A DNA stretch of 64,000 nt from the NCBI GenBank assembly GCA_910589415.1, contig OU342630.1, forward strand, positions 5,518,001-5,582,000, in the 5' to 3' direction. The first letter of the stretch is position 1; every line of letters starts with the position of its first letter. Of this stretch, positions 1 to 12,900 are shown piece after piece. The stretch comes from Malachius bipustulatus (lineage: Eukaryota > Arthropoda > Insecta > Coleoptera > Melyridae). The notes beneath the pieces were generated by a model. That model was not told where the DNA came from and did no database searches. It saw nothing but the letters and a program-made list of their open reading frames with translations. The translations under genes were made by a program, and so were the position numbers.

Positions 1-254
1 TAATTAGGGATAGACGTAATTAGTGTATTTCACGTAACTGTACTTTTGGTGCACCACATTATAATCATGATTTAGGCATAGATACCTACTTATAATAATT
101 ATTTAGGTACTTAATTAATAAGTTAGTGTATTTGACGGTAATTAGAAAAATAATCGAAATTAGGTAATTAGTGTATTTCACGTAACTGTACTTTTTGTTG
201 TACCTCATTAGTACCTACCGCCACTGACTTATTAATAGAACGACCGTTGGTGGT

Positions 255-720
255 CGTTTTCAGACGTGTCGAAACTTGTCGATACGTGCCTCTGCATAAC
301 TATCTTATTACCATGAATAACAACCGGGTTTCACCGTTGGTGGTCGTTTTCAGACGTGTCGAAGCTTGTGGATACGTGCCTCTGCATAATTAATGACGCA
401 GGTGTGCAGCGTGTTTCCGAACATAGGACCTGATGCAGGTGCGCCGTTTTCAGACGTGTCGAAACTTGTCGATACGTGCCTCTGCATAATTAATGACGCA
501 GGTGTGCAGCGTGTTTCCGAACATAGGACCTGATGCAGGTGCACCGTTTTCAGACGTGTCGAAACTTGTCGATACGTACGTCTGCATAACTATCTTATTG
601 CCATGAATAACAACCGTATTTTGCCGCTTTTCAGCCGTTTTTCAGACGTGTCGAAGCTTGTCAATATGCGCCTCTGCATAATTATTGACGCAGGTGTGCA
701 TCTCTATTGTATTCCAGACA
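255..720. repeat. tandem array, 90-100 bp unit
   Basis: Five copies of a unit beginning CGTTTTCAGACGTGTCGAA start at 255, 345, 445, 545 and 636, so the spacing is 90, 100, 100 and 91 bases. Each continues with a CTTGTCGATACGTGCCTCTG block, and the middle copies add a segment ending GATGCAGGTGC. The copies at 345-545 are nearly identical, which points to recent local amplification. A short open frame on the minus strand (350-544) follows the repeat and has no other coding sign. This could be a small satellite or the subterminal array of a DNA transposon; the sequence does not decide. Confidence 0.85.
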
Positions 721-1098
721 AAGGAACGCCGACAAAGGGCCGCCGAACAAAGGATTGACAGGTGGGCGTGATTAATGACCCCCGATAACAAAAGAACTCA
801 TTAGTCTAGACAAAGGAACGCCGACAAAGGGCCGCCGAACAAAGGAGTGACAGGTGGGCGTGATTAATGACCTTGATAACAATAGAGCTAATTAGGCTAT
901 TGTGTTTCCGAACAAAGGGCCCGATGCAGGTGTCCCCATAAATCAAGTGCACCCCATTGTTTCGATGACAGGTGGGCGTGATTAATGACCCCCGATAACA
1001 ATAGAGCTTGACAGGTGGGCGTGATTAATGACCCCGTCGATGACAGGTGGGCGTGATTAATGACCCCGTCGATGACAGGTGGGCGTGATTAATGACCT
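714..1098. repeat. second array sharing a 25 bp core
   Basis: A 25-base core, starting TGACAGGTGGGCGTGATTAA, occurs six times at 756, 848, 966, 1009, 1041 and 1073. The first two copies sit in a longer unit of about 92 bases that starts AGACAAAGGAACGCCGAC. The last copies close up to a 32-base period. The phrases GTGTTTCCGAACA and GATGCAGGTG are shared with the array just upstream, so the two arrays are parts of one repeat region that has been rearranged. Confidence 0.8.
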
Positions 1099-2115
1099 CA
1101 TTTGCATATTCTACGCACGTCACTTCTACTGTTTGATAAGTAGCAGGCTGAGCGCCAAGGCGAAATATTGAAAATGTTCCCCACGGACCAACGTCAGATT
1201 TTGCTATAAATCGTATCCAAACATGTATAAATGTTTGGTTTAATTTCAAGAAATATAAAATTCCCGAAAAATTTGCCGGCGCGCACCCGTGACCGCTGCG
1301 GCCCCGGCGGATAGTACAAACACGCGGGACCATAGCGGTCACTATTGGCGGTCATTCTGTTGCATCTTGTGCAGATGTATGGGACCACAGCTGTCACAAT
1401 CAGTGGTCATTTCACCGCTTGAATTAGCCCTGGATGCAAACAGGCGGCGAAAGAAACACGAAGATACTGCCGTGAGTGTTATAAGAAGAAACGAAAAGGT
1501 GATATACATAAAAATTCGGTTAAAAAGGTATCCACATTCTACGTGGACTGTGTTGCCAACCCTCACATGTGCCTTGATTTGCTTCAACCAGAAGCATCAT
1601 AAATAACTTGACTGTTTCTTTGTCTATTATATCATAAATGTTTATTGGGTCTAAAATATTGTTCTGTGAAAGTCAATAAACTTAGAGAAACTCTATTAAT
1701 TATTTTTCATAAAAAAAAATTCCATACCAATAATTAGTCATTTTATTGAAAATAAATTTCGTGGCCCAGGGGTAAAAACACAATCTGTGGGACCATAGCG
1801 GGCATGTCTCAATGTAATATTTACTGAAAGAATGATAAATCTTGAAAATCTAGGCAAGCTGGCGGGCGTAATGATCGCCGTTGTCCCGTGAGGCTAGTAA
1901 AAATGGCGGTCATAATGTCCGCCATGGCGGTCAACTTGGTAGGTAAAGGTTGAAGGGATTTTTTTAGTATGGGCAAAAATTGGAATCTTTCGCTTACCCT
2001 CTATTAGATTTTTTTATTTCCATGCGATAGAGCTCAAACATTTGGTATGACATGTAAACTGTTTTGCTGCATCTGCAACCCATCCCTAGTTTTATCCCTA
2101 ATTTACGTTTCACCC
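1099..2115. other. no gene seen; dispersed GGGACCATAGCGG motifs
   Basis: No convincing coding sequence. A motif GGGACCATAGCGG or a close variant occurs at 1326, 1381 and 1789, with several GGCGGTCAT phrases around 1346 and 1903-1935, in a locally GC-richer patch at 1275-1400. Overlapping 80-105 codon open frames here read this repeat in several frames and are not credible genes. Confidence 0.5.
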
Positions 2116-2121
2116 AATCTT

Positions 2122-2305
2122 AGTAGATAGAGTTGGAGAGTTCTAGGACACAAGGTCAATGCTGTCTCAGAACTGTCCACAAGGCCATGACCTTGAAAAT
2201 TTCACCTTGAAATAGCCTGACCTTGAAGCATATGTACCATTTACATGTGGAGAGTTCTGAGACAGCATTGACCTTGTGTCCTAGAACTCTCCAACTCTAT
2301 CTACT
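2122..2305. mobile_element. 184 bp foldback MITE with AATCTT duplication
   Basis: Two arms of about 60 bases (2122-2180 and 2247-2305) are inverted copies with very few mismatches. The outer arm reads AGTAGATAGAGTTGGAGAG. The arms are flanked by AATCTT at 2116-2121 and again at 2306-2311, a direct and non-palindromic 6-bp target-site duplication. The centre holds several ACCTTGA repeats and no coding capacity. This is a non-autonomous DNA element; the superfamily is not assignable from this alone. Confidence 0.8.
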
Positions 2306-2311
2306 AATCTT

Positions 2312-3750
2312 TTTTTTTCTTAAATTAGTCATACCGCTTACAGCAAATAGGTACATTTCAAAATGAATTCTGAAGAAAAGCAGTCATATTTTTTGATTTG
2401 TTTGGCTCTATCTTGGTCAGAATGGTAAGCAGCAATCTGCAAAATTTCTTGTTTCTCATGCATTATTCCATGTCAGCCTTGAAAGTGGTAACCCTGTGTA
2501 ATATTTCAGGATTTTTTCAACTTTTTTCTTTCGAAAGGCTTTCTGGTAAATCCTGAGATAATTATTAAAAGGAAAATGCTTATAATATATTCACCTGCCC
2601 TGCACAATTACGTTTATTATAATGTAGACGAAAAAATATGGATTGATTACTATTATTTTGTTATCAAAGACGTAATTTTTACGCTTCCTAGGTAACGAGA
2701 GTAATAGAATTTGCATAGAAACCTTGCAGCTATTCTCAGCCACCCATTTCACAGAATGCAATATGGCGCCGACCACCTCTTACCCGGCGGCATATCTCCC
2801 GCCCGCCCCAGCTGAGGCGAACTGTAGTGTGGCTGCCTAAGTGGCAACAGAATTGCATTAACAATAAGGTCTCTCATTTTTGAGAGGGCAGAACAAGTAC
2901 GCTGCACTGAGCAGGTAATTTGCTGTTTACAGTTGCCGTAATTATTGTCACTATAGACAGGTTGTTATCTTAAAATTATTATTACCTATACGTGGATTTA
3001 GTTCTAAATAGTCTGCCAAGGTCACATGAAATATCAGCATTGATGTCAGATCTCAAACTTTGTAGGTGCAATGAGGATGAGGAATCACAAAATAGGCATA
3101 ATTTATTATACTAAGAATTTTTGTTTATTTGAAAATCAAGAAATAAGGTTTCTTTTTGAATATAACTGATGGTGTTAATTCATAAAAGGTGTTTATAATG
3201 AAAATATAATAAGCACCTATTTGTAAAGAACATTTTATTGGAAAGTTGTACACAAATTACAAATACTTGCAAAAATAATGCAAAACTTGATAATTTAATA
3301 TTCAGAGTCATATAATCAGTTCCTTAAATTATTACCTAATCACAACACATGCAGTTTGTAGCTAGGTATGCGCAGTTTATGCGCAAATTTAAAATTACGT
3401 AAAATATAGAGAGTAGGGCTTAGTTATCTATGTATCTATACCTATTTATTAATATGTATATGAATCTTTGTATAAACTTTTTACTCACTCTGCTCACTAC
3501 ATACTCACATTTATTTAACAAATCAGTTTTATGTCAAGAAGTAGTAAAATCCATGACATCAGATTCAATTTTTTTTTATCAAAGTTCTATATCTCATTCG
3601 GATCAAAAAGTAAGGGGGAGGGGCACTATTAAATGTTCTCACTGAACAAAGATTGTGAAAATTGACAACCAACGGATAATTTTGTGCAGGTAATTAAAAT
3701 ACGTTCAAAATGAGGTCTCACGTGACCTCATTGATGTTATTGGTTTTGGA
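2312..3750. other. intergenic, no gene recognised
   Basis: AT-rich sequence with no long open frame, no splice-bounded coding stretch and no tandem array. A GC-richer patch at about 2760-2830 could be an old element edge. Nothing else can be supported. Confidence 0.5.
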
Positions 3751-6564
3751 TGGTTGGAGCCTTCCTCCCCCTCGCTTACTCCCACTCAAAAAGTTGAACA
3801 ATAAAAAAAAATAATAATTCACTTACCTTAACCCCGAAAGGAAGGAGGTGGCTATTGACAGATCTCAATGTGACTAGGCAAATTTGTAACATTAGCCACA
3901 TTGGCCTGTCGAGTGGAACATATCAAATTTGGAATGCCCCACCCAAATATTCTAAATGTCGAAACAAAAATAAACTTTAAATTTTGAAAAGTGATCGTCT
4001 AAATTTCCAAAGTATCAAATCAAAACCAAACTTAATCAAAATGTTCGTTGTGATTATCCAGCCCGGGACAGATAAATGTGGCCTTCCTCTGGAAAATCCA
4101 GCATTCACCGAACCAGACTGGACCCGTAGTAACTCCTAACAATTTTACAAACAATAACAAAAAAAATTGATAAACCCCACCAAAATATACCAGAATATAT
4201 CACCTTATTCTTGATGTTATTCTACTTATTGAATAAATGATTTAAAAGAACATGAGGAGGGTTGATTCTCAAAACTCTAAAATTGTTGAATTTTAATACA
4301 AAGATTTATTAAAATCAATTTCATCATCAGTACAATAGACTGGCAATCACCAATAGATCTTACATATCAACAATCAATTTAATAATTAAAATCAGTAATC
4401 CTGACTCAAATATTCAAACATAAATATTACCTTATTACCAATGATATCAAACTTACATGATTAAAATTCAAGATAGGTACCTATATCATTTCAATAGTTC
4501 AGATAAAAATTTCCAAAGCTCAAATTCTATTAAACAATTTCTAAACTATAACACATAGGTATGATTCTGAATAGAACTCGGAGTTAGATCAGAGGTTATT
4601 TATCAAAAATTTAAATTTATCTTAAGCAAAAGTTTCAATATAAAAATCGGTATCTACCTACAAAATCTGAAATTCAAAATTTAATTTGCAAAATGATCAT
4701 CTCTAACTCAAAATCCTAAACACACACGATAAATTTAATAAATTATTTTTACACATAACCATTACATTAGTCACTTGTTGACCACAATAAAAGTTCATAA
4801 CATATTACCACAAATCAGTTTCACTTAGAAAGTCATAGGTGATGAAATCAATTAAACACTGTACTTGAATTTATTTAATTTTCTGGATTGTCGGAAAATA
4901 GCAAAAGTTTATTCACTTATAAAGACATACCTTATTATTCAAAACTCCATCTCAAAAACTGACGAACTAAGGTTCCTCTAACCTAAGCGCGATGATCAAA
5001 GACTAGGCCGGCATGGTTGCTGGAACTGCCTTTGCACTGGTGTTAGCACCCCTTGGTTGGTGCTCCAGGTGCCGGATGAGCTGGACTGCTCCCCCTGCTA
5101 CCTTGGGACGACCAAATATAAAAGCGCTAGAACCTCTGCCTGATGAAACCTTCCATGCCTCCAAACTAAACTCCACCACTCTTCTTTATTTCTCCAAGCT
5201 TCTTCAAATATCACCCTTCACACAGGTTAGTATACCTACCTAGGTAGGTACCTACCTAAGCCTCCACATGATCGAATCTTTATATAAACTTTCATGTGAA
5301 TCAGAAATTTGAAAGTTGGAACTCAAAACTCAGAAACTAGAAGTTCGAAATTAACATTCAGGAATCAAAAGTTAAAACTTAGAAATTCAAAGTTCGAAAT
5401 CAAAAACTGGAAATCGGAAATTAGTAGTTAAAACATTGAAACTAGAAGTTGGAATCTAACACTCTAGAACTTGAAGCTCAAAAGTAAATCAAAACTAAAG
5501 TTCAAAACTACGTTCAAAACTAAATCCAATAATAAGTAAGCAAATCCAAAACTACATCCAAAACTAAGTCCAAAACTTAAGTCTAGTAGTACGTAATTCC
5601 AAAACTACGTTCAAAAACTTAATCTAGTAGTACGTAAGTCCAAAACCACGTCCCTTGTCTGTAAAGACAAGAAAGCGAACATTAGTTATAATGACCAAAA
5701 TTAAATTCAAAAGATTACTCACGTAAGACTGCATCTTTCACGGAAACAACTTCACCATAATAACGTCTATGTGTGCTCACACAAGGGACTAATACTAATT
5801 TACGAACTTGTAGACAAGCTACATGATCTCCCGAACTAAGACCCAAAAATGAACCTAACGCGTCCTCTACCCTTACTTATAATTTTCTGGGGTGACGCTA
5901 CTCATGCGCCCCAACTACCGTCTAACCGAAAATGTTGACCCACTTTCAACTCCAAATCTCATCATTGACAGTATGCAACACTTAAAACTCGCACGCGACG
6001 GTGTCGGATCTTTCACCATATACGTCAGCACACTCTCGACAGTACGATCAACCTCTCCAGTTCTCCCTCTATTCAAACTTAAACTTCACAATCGTGAATC
6101 CGCATATCTCCGAGGCTTGTCGTGTCTCAGAACGAAACGCAAGTTGTTTATGTTTCTTTATGGGTTTCTCGACTATCTTTTCATGTTTTTTTTAACCCAC
6201 ACCCAAAGAAATAATCTTTCAGGTTTTATCTGGATAACTAATCGGAAATCTAGAGTAGCAAGATGAGAGTGGTCTCATTAGACGCGGAAAATTAATTCGC
6301 ATAAGATGATATACTTTTCAAACTCTGAAAACCCAGAACCGGGACAGAAAATCGACCAGACATGTTTTCTACGTCTTACTTAAATAACAAAAGCAAGAAT
6401 TTCTTAATAGCTGCCAGGTGTTCGTTCGTGATCTTTGCCTAATACAGCCTCTTACATCAGCGAAAATGTACAGTCAATCATAACTTTTCTGAACTTTATA
6501 AAAATATTCCAAATCGAGAATTAAAATTTTGAAAAAGAAAACGTAGCGTGCAAGGCACGCTGCA
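3751..6564 (-). repeat. 3' LTR
   Basis: Matches the right LTR at a constant offset of 11654 bases from 3759 to 6564, with no net indel. The only difference noticed is three extra bases at the outer edge (3757-3759). The sense strand starts TGCAGCGTGC and ends CCAACCA, giving TG...CA ends. It contains a (TACC)n run near 5230 and a long stretch of AAACT/AAAGTT-type low-complexity repeats at 5300-5640. A TATAAAA box at about 5116-5122 lies on the plus strand, and its complement offers a sense-strand candidate as well. Open frames of 64-124 codons on the plus strand are antisense to the element and have no protein signature. Confidence 0.92.
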
Positions 6565-6576
6565 CACCCCCCCTTG
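6565..6576 (-). other. polypurine tract
   Basis: Directly upstream, in the sense direction, of the 3' LTR lies an ACAAGGGGGGGTG run. This is the expected position and composition of the primer for plus-strand DNA synthesis during reverse transcription. Confidence 0.75.
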
Positions 6577-6779
6577 TAAAAAGGAAGGAAAAGTCTCCAC
6601 AAGAAACTTTTCCGAGAGAGCTCCTCTCGAATCAACAACTAACAAATCCCAACAAACCGAAAGAAAAGACAGAAAGAACAAGTTTTAAACACTCCATGTT
6701 TCAAACATAAAGCAATATGGGCGAGCCCTGACCTCGGAAACCGCCAGTAGGACTCTGGTTACTAAAACTAGGTTAAACA

Positions 6780-7516
6780 GGCTCCCAAAAGGAAAACCTG
6801 ACTGCCGTTATTCGGAAACTAACTCCGCTCTACACATAATTCAATAAAGTAAGTTGAGTCTTATGAGAACACGAAGGAACTCAAAAAGACAAAACTCTTA
6901 TGGTGGCAATATTTGCCTATGTAGCGAAGCTCAAACAATTGGCCCCTGTGGTTGGCATGTCGCATGACTATACCTCCTACTTCATCAGTCGGGGGCTCCA
7001 CAACTGACTAAACGGCAGGACCTTTCCATTTATAAGGCTGGAAATGACATAATGCACCCCTCTAGTACACTACCTTGTAACTAAAGATTTTTCAAAAGAA
7101 AGCTAAATATTTTCCCTAACCTCTGGTTGAACAGACTATACCAGAACCAATAACCTCCAACACCGTACTCATCCATAAAATAAAACTAAAACTATGTGAA
7201 ACAGAGTTCTCCATTGGAGAAACCCCGGCTGTCGTCAATCGATTACTGATTTCGTCCTACACACAAAAATCAAGGAGTGGGGTCTGCATGAACACCTCAA
7301 GGAAATTCAGCGACCAAAACTCGTGAATTGGCAATACTGCCAGGATGACGAAACCTTAAAGATTCGGCCCCTATGGTCGGTATGTCGCCAGACAATACCA
7401 CCTACTTCATCAGCTGGGGGCTAAGCAGCTGACTAGACGACAGGGCAATTCTCCGCTTATGAGGCCGGAAATGCCAAAATACACCCCTCTAGTGCGTTTC
7501 CTAGCGACTAGAGATT
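6780..7516. repeat. diverged direct duplication, offset about 426 bp
   Basis: The block around 6902-7090 and the block around 7328-7516 share TGGCAATA, GGCCCCT, ACCTCCTACTTCATCAG (ACCACC in the second), GGGGGCT, ACCCCTCTAGT and CTAGAGATTT-type phrases in the same order. The similarity continues to the left from about 6780 and 7206. Divergence is considerable, so this duplication predates the present insertion and belongs to the family. Confidence 0.75.
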
Positions 7517-7799
7517 TAACGTCAAAAGCTAATAAGGTTTCCTCGATCGTTAGTTAGTTAAGAATAACGTCCTAACGACTTTGGAGCGAAATATGATTCC
7601 TAACAAAGGAAATCATAGAGAAATCTAAAAGAGCCAAAACTAAGTTTCTACATAGAAAAGCCTAAAGAAATTTTAAATCTAAGAGTTCTACTTATACCTC
7701 AAACTCCAAGACGTCTAAATCGGGTCAAATGTCAAAATTGTTCATACTCAAAGTATTTTGATCTGGACACTTCCAAATCAAAATTATTCATACCTCAAA

Positions 7800-7980
7800 A
7801 TGTCAAAAATCGAAATATCCAAAATGTTCACACTCAACAATGTCGAAATCGGGATATCTAAACTATCTATACTCAAAAATGTCAAAATCGGGATATCTAA
7901 ATTATCTATACTCAAAAATGTCAAAATCGGGATATCTAAATTATCTATACTCAAAAATGTCAAGATTGTTTTCCAAAAAC
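7800..7980. repeat. 39 bp tandem repeat, four copies
   Basis: Copies start at 7800 (degenerate), 7840, 7879, 7918, with a partial one at 7957. The core is AAATCGGGATATCTAAA. Because 39 is a multiple of three, the repeat keeps plus-strand frames open (7758-8105), which explains the repetitive antisense open frame. Confidence 0.88.
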
Positions 7981-8461
7981 GTCCAAATTATTCAACAAGA
8001 TTCAGTCAAGTGGTTATCAAAAACACAAGAATAGATGAAATTCTGAAACTCCAACTCGGATTTTATTTCTCAAAATTCTTTAACGCGAACGCTAAGTATC
8101 AGTAGTAAGACAGATTTAATTTTCCAAGATTTCCCTCTACTGAGACCTACGTCACTAAATTTCTCTACTGAACGACTCAAAGTGGTACTGGAACTGTGCG
8201 GCCATTCTTACTCAAGAACCCGTCGAGACTTACCCAGACACCTAAACTCAAAGACTCAAAACTATCTCAACTTCAATTCATTACTCTAAAACTTACACAA
8301 ATATGTTAGACCTTCAGAATTATACTGATATGTTGACTAAGGTGGAACTTGACGTCAAAATATAGGGAGTAAAGTCCCTACTTTACTTAAAAGAAATTGG
8401 AAATAATTTTCCAATTCAAAATTGTCATCAAAGGATAAACATACTATATGGTCCTAAAAAG

Positions 8462-8573
8462 GACTGTCAGTTTTCACTTTAGACGGTGCAGGGCGGAAAA
8501 GGACGAAAAAGGACCCGATTGTCGTTTTCACTTTAGACGGGGCAGGGCGGAAAAGGGCAAACAAAAGGACCCT
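8462..8573. repeat. two-copy GGGCGGAAAAGG block
   Basis: Two adjacent copies of about 55 bases share GTTTTCACTTTAGACGG, GCAGGGCGGAAAAGG and AAAGGACCC in the same order. They lie inside the non-coding tail of the LTR element. Confidence 0.8.
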
Positions 8574-9924
8574 AAAGAAGAGATAAAAGATCAAAAGCGA
8601 ACTTAGATGTATACTGAAAACAGTGAAAAAGAAAAAAGAAAGAAGCGCATAGAAATATATACAAGAAATCAGCCACTGGAACTATTTTCAAAATGGCTGG
8701 ATACTTTCTCTTTAGGTAACACCAGGGTGGAAAGTACCAAAAATAACCCCTAAGATGTTGTCATTGTCTAAAGAAAATTTTTCAAACGAGAAACCAAATC
8801 TCAATCATTGGACCTATGAAGTGGTTTTACTTACCAATGAACCCTATCTCAAAGAATAAAATTTTCAAAAAGAAAATCAAATCTCAACCGTTGGACCTAT
8901 ATGTGGTTTTACCTACCAACGAACTCTATCTCAATTTCAAGGAAATAAAAATTTTCAAAGAGAAAGATCTTTACTCTTAACTGTTACACTACTCAAATGT
9001 TCTCAAAAGAGCAAACTTGAAAAGTTCTTACAAATGACGAGACTTCTAGAACTCAAAATTCCTTGTCAAAATCTGTATAGTTAATTTCCAATCATAACTC
9101 ATTAACCACCCGGTTAATGTTGTTCCGCCAAAATTAAACACCATTAAAGATATTCAAGATAATGTGTCAACTGAAAGAATTCTTAAATTTCAACTAACTG
9201 TACTTATTGAATCTCAAACTCTAGCTAAAAATATTGACTCGACTTAACCTTAATCAAAGGAATGGAAAAGATTTTTATCATCAGGAGCTTTTTCTTCAAA
9301 ATCTCAACCTAAAAATATTATAACTACCTTAATTCTCAACTCTACTCAACGGATCGTTCCTGAAAGTTACTGTTAGGATGATAACAGCTCAGATTTATAT
9401 TTAGATTATGCCAATTATCAACTCTAACAAAACTCGAAATTATCAATTAAGAACTCACCTAAATCAACTCAACCCAACGCCTAGTCACGTAGCTCACTTA
9501 TTTGCATGGGGCTCTAACGCGACCGTTTAAAAATATTTTACACATTAGTCTGGCCATGACTAAAATGTAACTCAACCTCTACCTCAACAACATTTACTGG
9601 TAGGTTAGCTAAATTTATTTAATTTGTACGCTAACATCACCAGTCTCAAATTATTTTAACCTAAGTACCTATAAAAGGATTTTCTCTAAACTCGACTCAA
9701 CCTCTACGAAAACTCCTGACTCTAAACAACCTTTATTTTTTCTCCAAAACCGTAACTAAATTTACTGAAAAAACTCACTATTGACACACTAAACGAATTC
9801 TTTCTAAATTCTCAAACTACCAACAAACAGGATGTATACTGCCTTTGCGTGTGAACGGAGCTTTACACTAGGGGCGCCAACTTGAATACAACACAACTAG
9901 GTCACCCCTAAAGCGCGCTCTACA

Positions 9925-12900
9925 CTAACACTGGCTATTCTGAATCTCAACAAATGGTTTAATATCACTTACGTGAAAATCTCCCAGGATTTTTCCTGAC
10001 AGATCTGAAAGAACAACAACCTTACCAGTACCTTTAATTTTCTTTATCATAGCCGGGACATATTTCGGAGCTAATTTCTTAGAAAACTTATCGACCGCTT
10101 TGGAAAGAACGAAGTTTTTCTTCCACACTTTATCACCTTCTTGATAATTAACCTCTCGCCTACGAAGGTTATACCTCTTAACATTTTTCTCAAAAGATTT
10201 TCTAATTTTCTCCTGAATTTGGGGATAAAGTTTAGGAACTTTGCTCACTTCGGACTGCCATTTAAGTTGATTGGAAAAATCAACTGGGTCAAAAGAACTA
10301 TAATCAACATCCTTATAAAAACTACCATTCACTGGTGTGTAACGTCCAAAAACCAAAAAAGAGGGTGAGTACCCTGTGGACTCATGTACCGAGGTATTAA
10401 TTGCCTGAGCAATTTCGAAAATATGTTCGTCCCATGTTCGGTGATCGTCATCTTTGATATATGACGCTATAGCACTACCCAAAACTTTATTCACCCTTTC
10501 GGTTGGATTAACCTGGGGGTGGTAACTTGGATTATACCAGATCTTAGGAATCTGGTACTTCTTCATTAATTCTTTGAATTCTCTAGACCTGAACTGACTA
10601 CCATTATCACAACACACGACCTCTGGAGTTCCATAAACCAAAAAGATTTCTCTCTCCAAAATTTTCACAACCTTGGCCGAAGTAGCCTTAGGAAGGGGTT
10701 TTACTATAACAAATCGGGTGAAAGAATCAGTAATAACTAACAATTGGGTATTTCCTGATTTAGATCTTGGGAAAGGTCCCATAAAATCTAACGAAATAGA
10801 CTGAAACGGAAAATCGACTTTACGTTGAATACCTCCTAAACCAGCTGGAGATTGATTTGTGGATTTGTGTGCACCACAAGTCTCACATGATCTAACATAA
10901 CGTCTCACTGACTCCTTTACTCCTGGCCAATAATAATTTTCCAAAATTCTTACCAACGTCTTTGAAATACCTAAATGAGCTGAAGTCGGATGATCATGAC
11001 ACTCAACAAAAACCTCTTTCCTATTCTCAGTTGGAACTACTATTTTCCAGTCTGAAAAATTAGACTGGATGTCGTGTTTTGGCCTAATATGTTTATACAA
11101 AATATTATCCTTAACGTCAAAATCTGGAAACTTCGCTGGGTTACAGCGGACTTTATTAATCATCTCAACATACCAGGTATCCGGCGTAAAGGATTTAACA
11201 TTAATCAAAGAAATATGTCTGGACAGAAAATCAGCCATTACCAAATTCTTACCGGGACGATGAACAACCTTGAACTTAAATCCACTCAACCTGACTGTCC
11301 ACCTAGCAATTCTGCCGACTGGATCTTTAATTTTATACAGCCATTGTAGGCTGGCATGGTCAGTAACAACCGTAAATTCTGTGCCCTCGACATAACACCT
11401 AAATTTTTCGATACCGAAAATAACTCCAAGACATTCCTTTTCTGTAACCGTGTAATTTTTCTTCTCAGTCTTGAGAAGCTTTCTAGAAGCATAAGCTATA
11501 GGGTGCTCAAAATCATCCTTAACTTGATATAAAATTGCCCCCACCCCTACGTCACTTGCATCCGTCTGAATGAAGAAAGGTAGATTGGGATCCGGTTTGA
11601 CTAAAATGGGAGCTGAAACCAACAATTCCTTAAGACTTTGGAAAGCCTCTTCGGCTTCCTCCGTCCAAATAACTGGAGTGTGCTTCTTACGACCCTTAAT
11701 AAGCGATGTAATTGGCTCAGACACGGTGGAAAAATTAGGGATGAACTTTCGATACCATTGGAGGATTCCAATTACTCTCCTAACTTCAGTGGTAGTTTTA
11801 GGTGATGGCATATCAACAATAGCCTGAACTTTTCCTGGATCGGTCCTTAGACCTTTCCTATCTACCACATAACCCAAAAACGATAACGAATCTCTACAGA
11901 ACTTACACTTATCCAGGTTGATCTTCAACCCGGCTTTAGTGAGAATTTCCAACACTTCAGCAAGAAGGGCAATGTGTTCCTCGAATGAATTGGACACACA
12001 AATAATGTCATCCAAATAGGTAAAAACTCGATCTTCAAACTTGGTACCCCTAAATAGGTGGTCCATTAACCGTTGTTGCGTCTGCGCCGCATTACACAAC
12101 CCAAAAGGCATAACCTTAAACTGAAAAAGACCTCGACCATGAACTTGAAACGCCGTTTTGGGCTTGGAGGTTTCCTCCAAGGGAATATTCCAAAACGCCT
12201 TTGTTAAATCAATCGAAGATAGATAAGTAGACCCAGCTACTTTACTCAAAATACTATCTACCAACGGTAGTGGGTAGGAATCCTTAACAGTCAACTCATT
12301 AATCTTACGACCATCAAAACACATACGGTAGGTACCGTCACTTTTTGGAACCATCAACACCGGACTTGACCAAGCTGAATTACTTTCCTCTATAACTCCA
12401 TCTCTTAACATTGAATCTACTTCCTGATGTAAAAATTTGGTGATAGCAGGAGACAGAGGGTACTGCCTCTGCTTCACGGGTCTAGCTGAACCTGTATCTA
12501 TGAAATGTGTAATTTCACTCGTACGACCGGGAGCTTTCGAAGCAAGTAATTCGTACTGCTTTATTACCTTATCTAAAATCAACTGTTGTTCCTCTGACAA
12601 CTCCTCCAGATAAGTACCTAAATTTGGAGTCTCTCCTGTAATCTCATTAATGTCGAAAACTTGATTTTTAAAATCGATAGCCAACTCAACCTGCTTGCAA
12701 AAATCAGAACCTAAAATAACAGCGTGGGATATAGTAGGGATAATTGTAAATTCTAACTCAATCAACCTATCCTCAAAACAAATAGGCAAAACTACAGTAC
12801 CTAGAACTGTTTGTGGCTGTCCATTTGCTACAGTCACTCGCGGTAATTTATCTTTAACTATTCGATTGGGTTCCAACAGTTCCCAAATCGACTCAGTTCC

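Larger units (their letters stand above)
6577..9924 (-). other. 3.3 kb non-coding region between pol and 3' LTR
   Basis: The sense strand after the pol stop has no frame beyond about 60 codons, so there is no env gene. The stretch is made of repeated blocks: a roughly 310 bp direct duplication (about 6780-7090 and 7206-7516), a 39-bp tandem (7800-7980), two copies of a GGGCGGAAAAGG block (8462-8573), and a diverged repeat of roughly 100 bp at 8780-8965. Composition is otherwise AC-rich on the plus strand. It may be an untranslated 3' region with packaging, structural or RNA-stability roles, or expanded filler; neither is shown. Confidence 0.6.

Noticed and set aside
255..720. CRISPR-like array
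   Set aside because: Units are contiguous 90-100 bp tandem repeats without unique spacers, and the DNA is eukaryotic.
1025..1606. Overlapping 81-105 codon frames on both strands
   Set aside because: Overlap in several frames over repeat motifs, with no splice signals or domain.
5013..6266. Open frames of 64-124 codons on the plus strand of the LTR, identical in the second LTR
   Set aside because: They are antisense to the element, have no domain signature, and identity between copies follows from LTR identity rather than selection.
7758..8105. 115-codon repetitive protein
   Set aside because: Its repeat is the 39-bp DNA tandem read in an open phase, antisense to the element; no independent coding sign.
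6577..9924. An env-like third gene of the LTR element
   Set aside because: No sense-strand frame above about 60 codons, and no signal or membrane-segment pattern.
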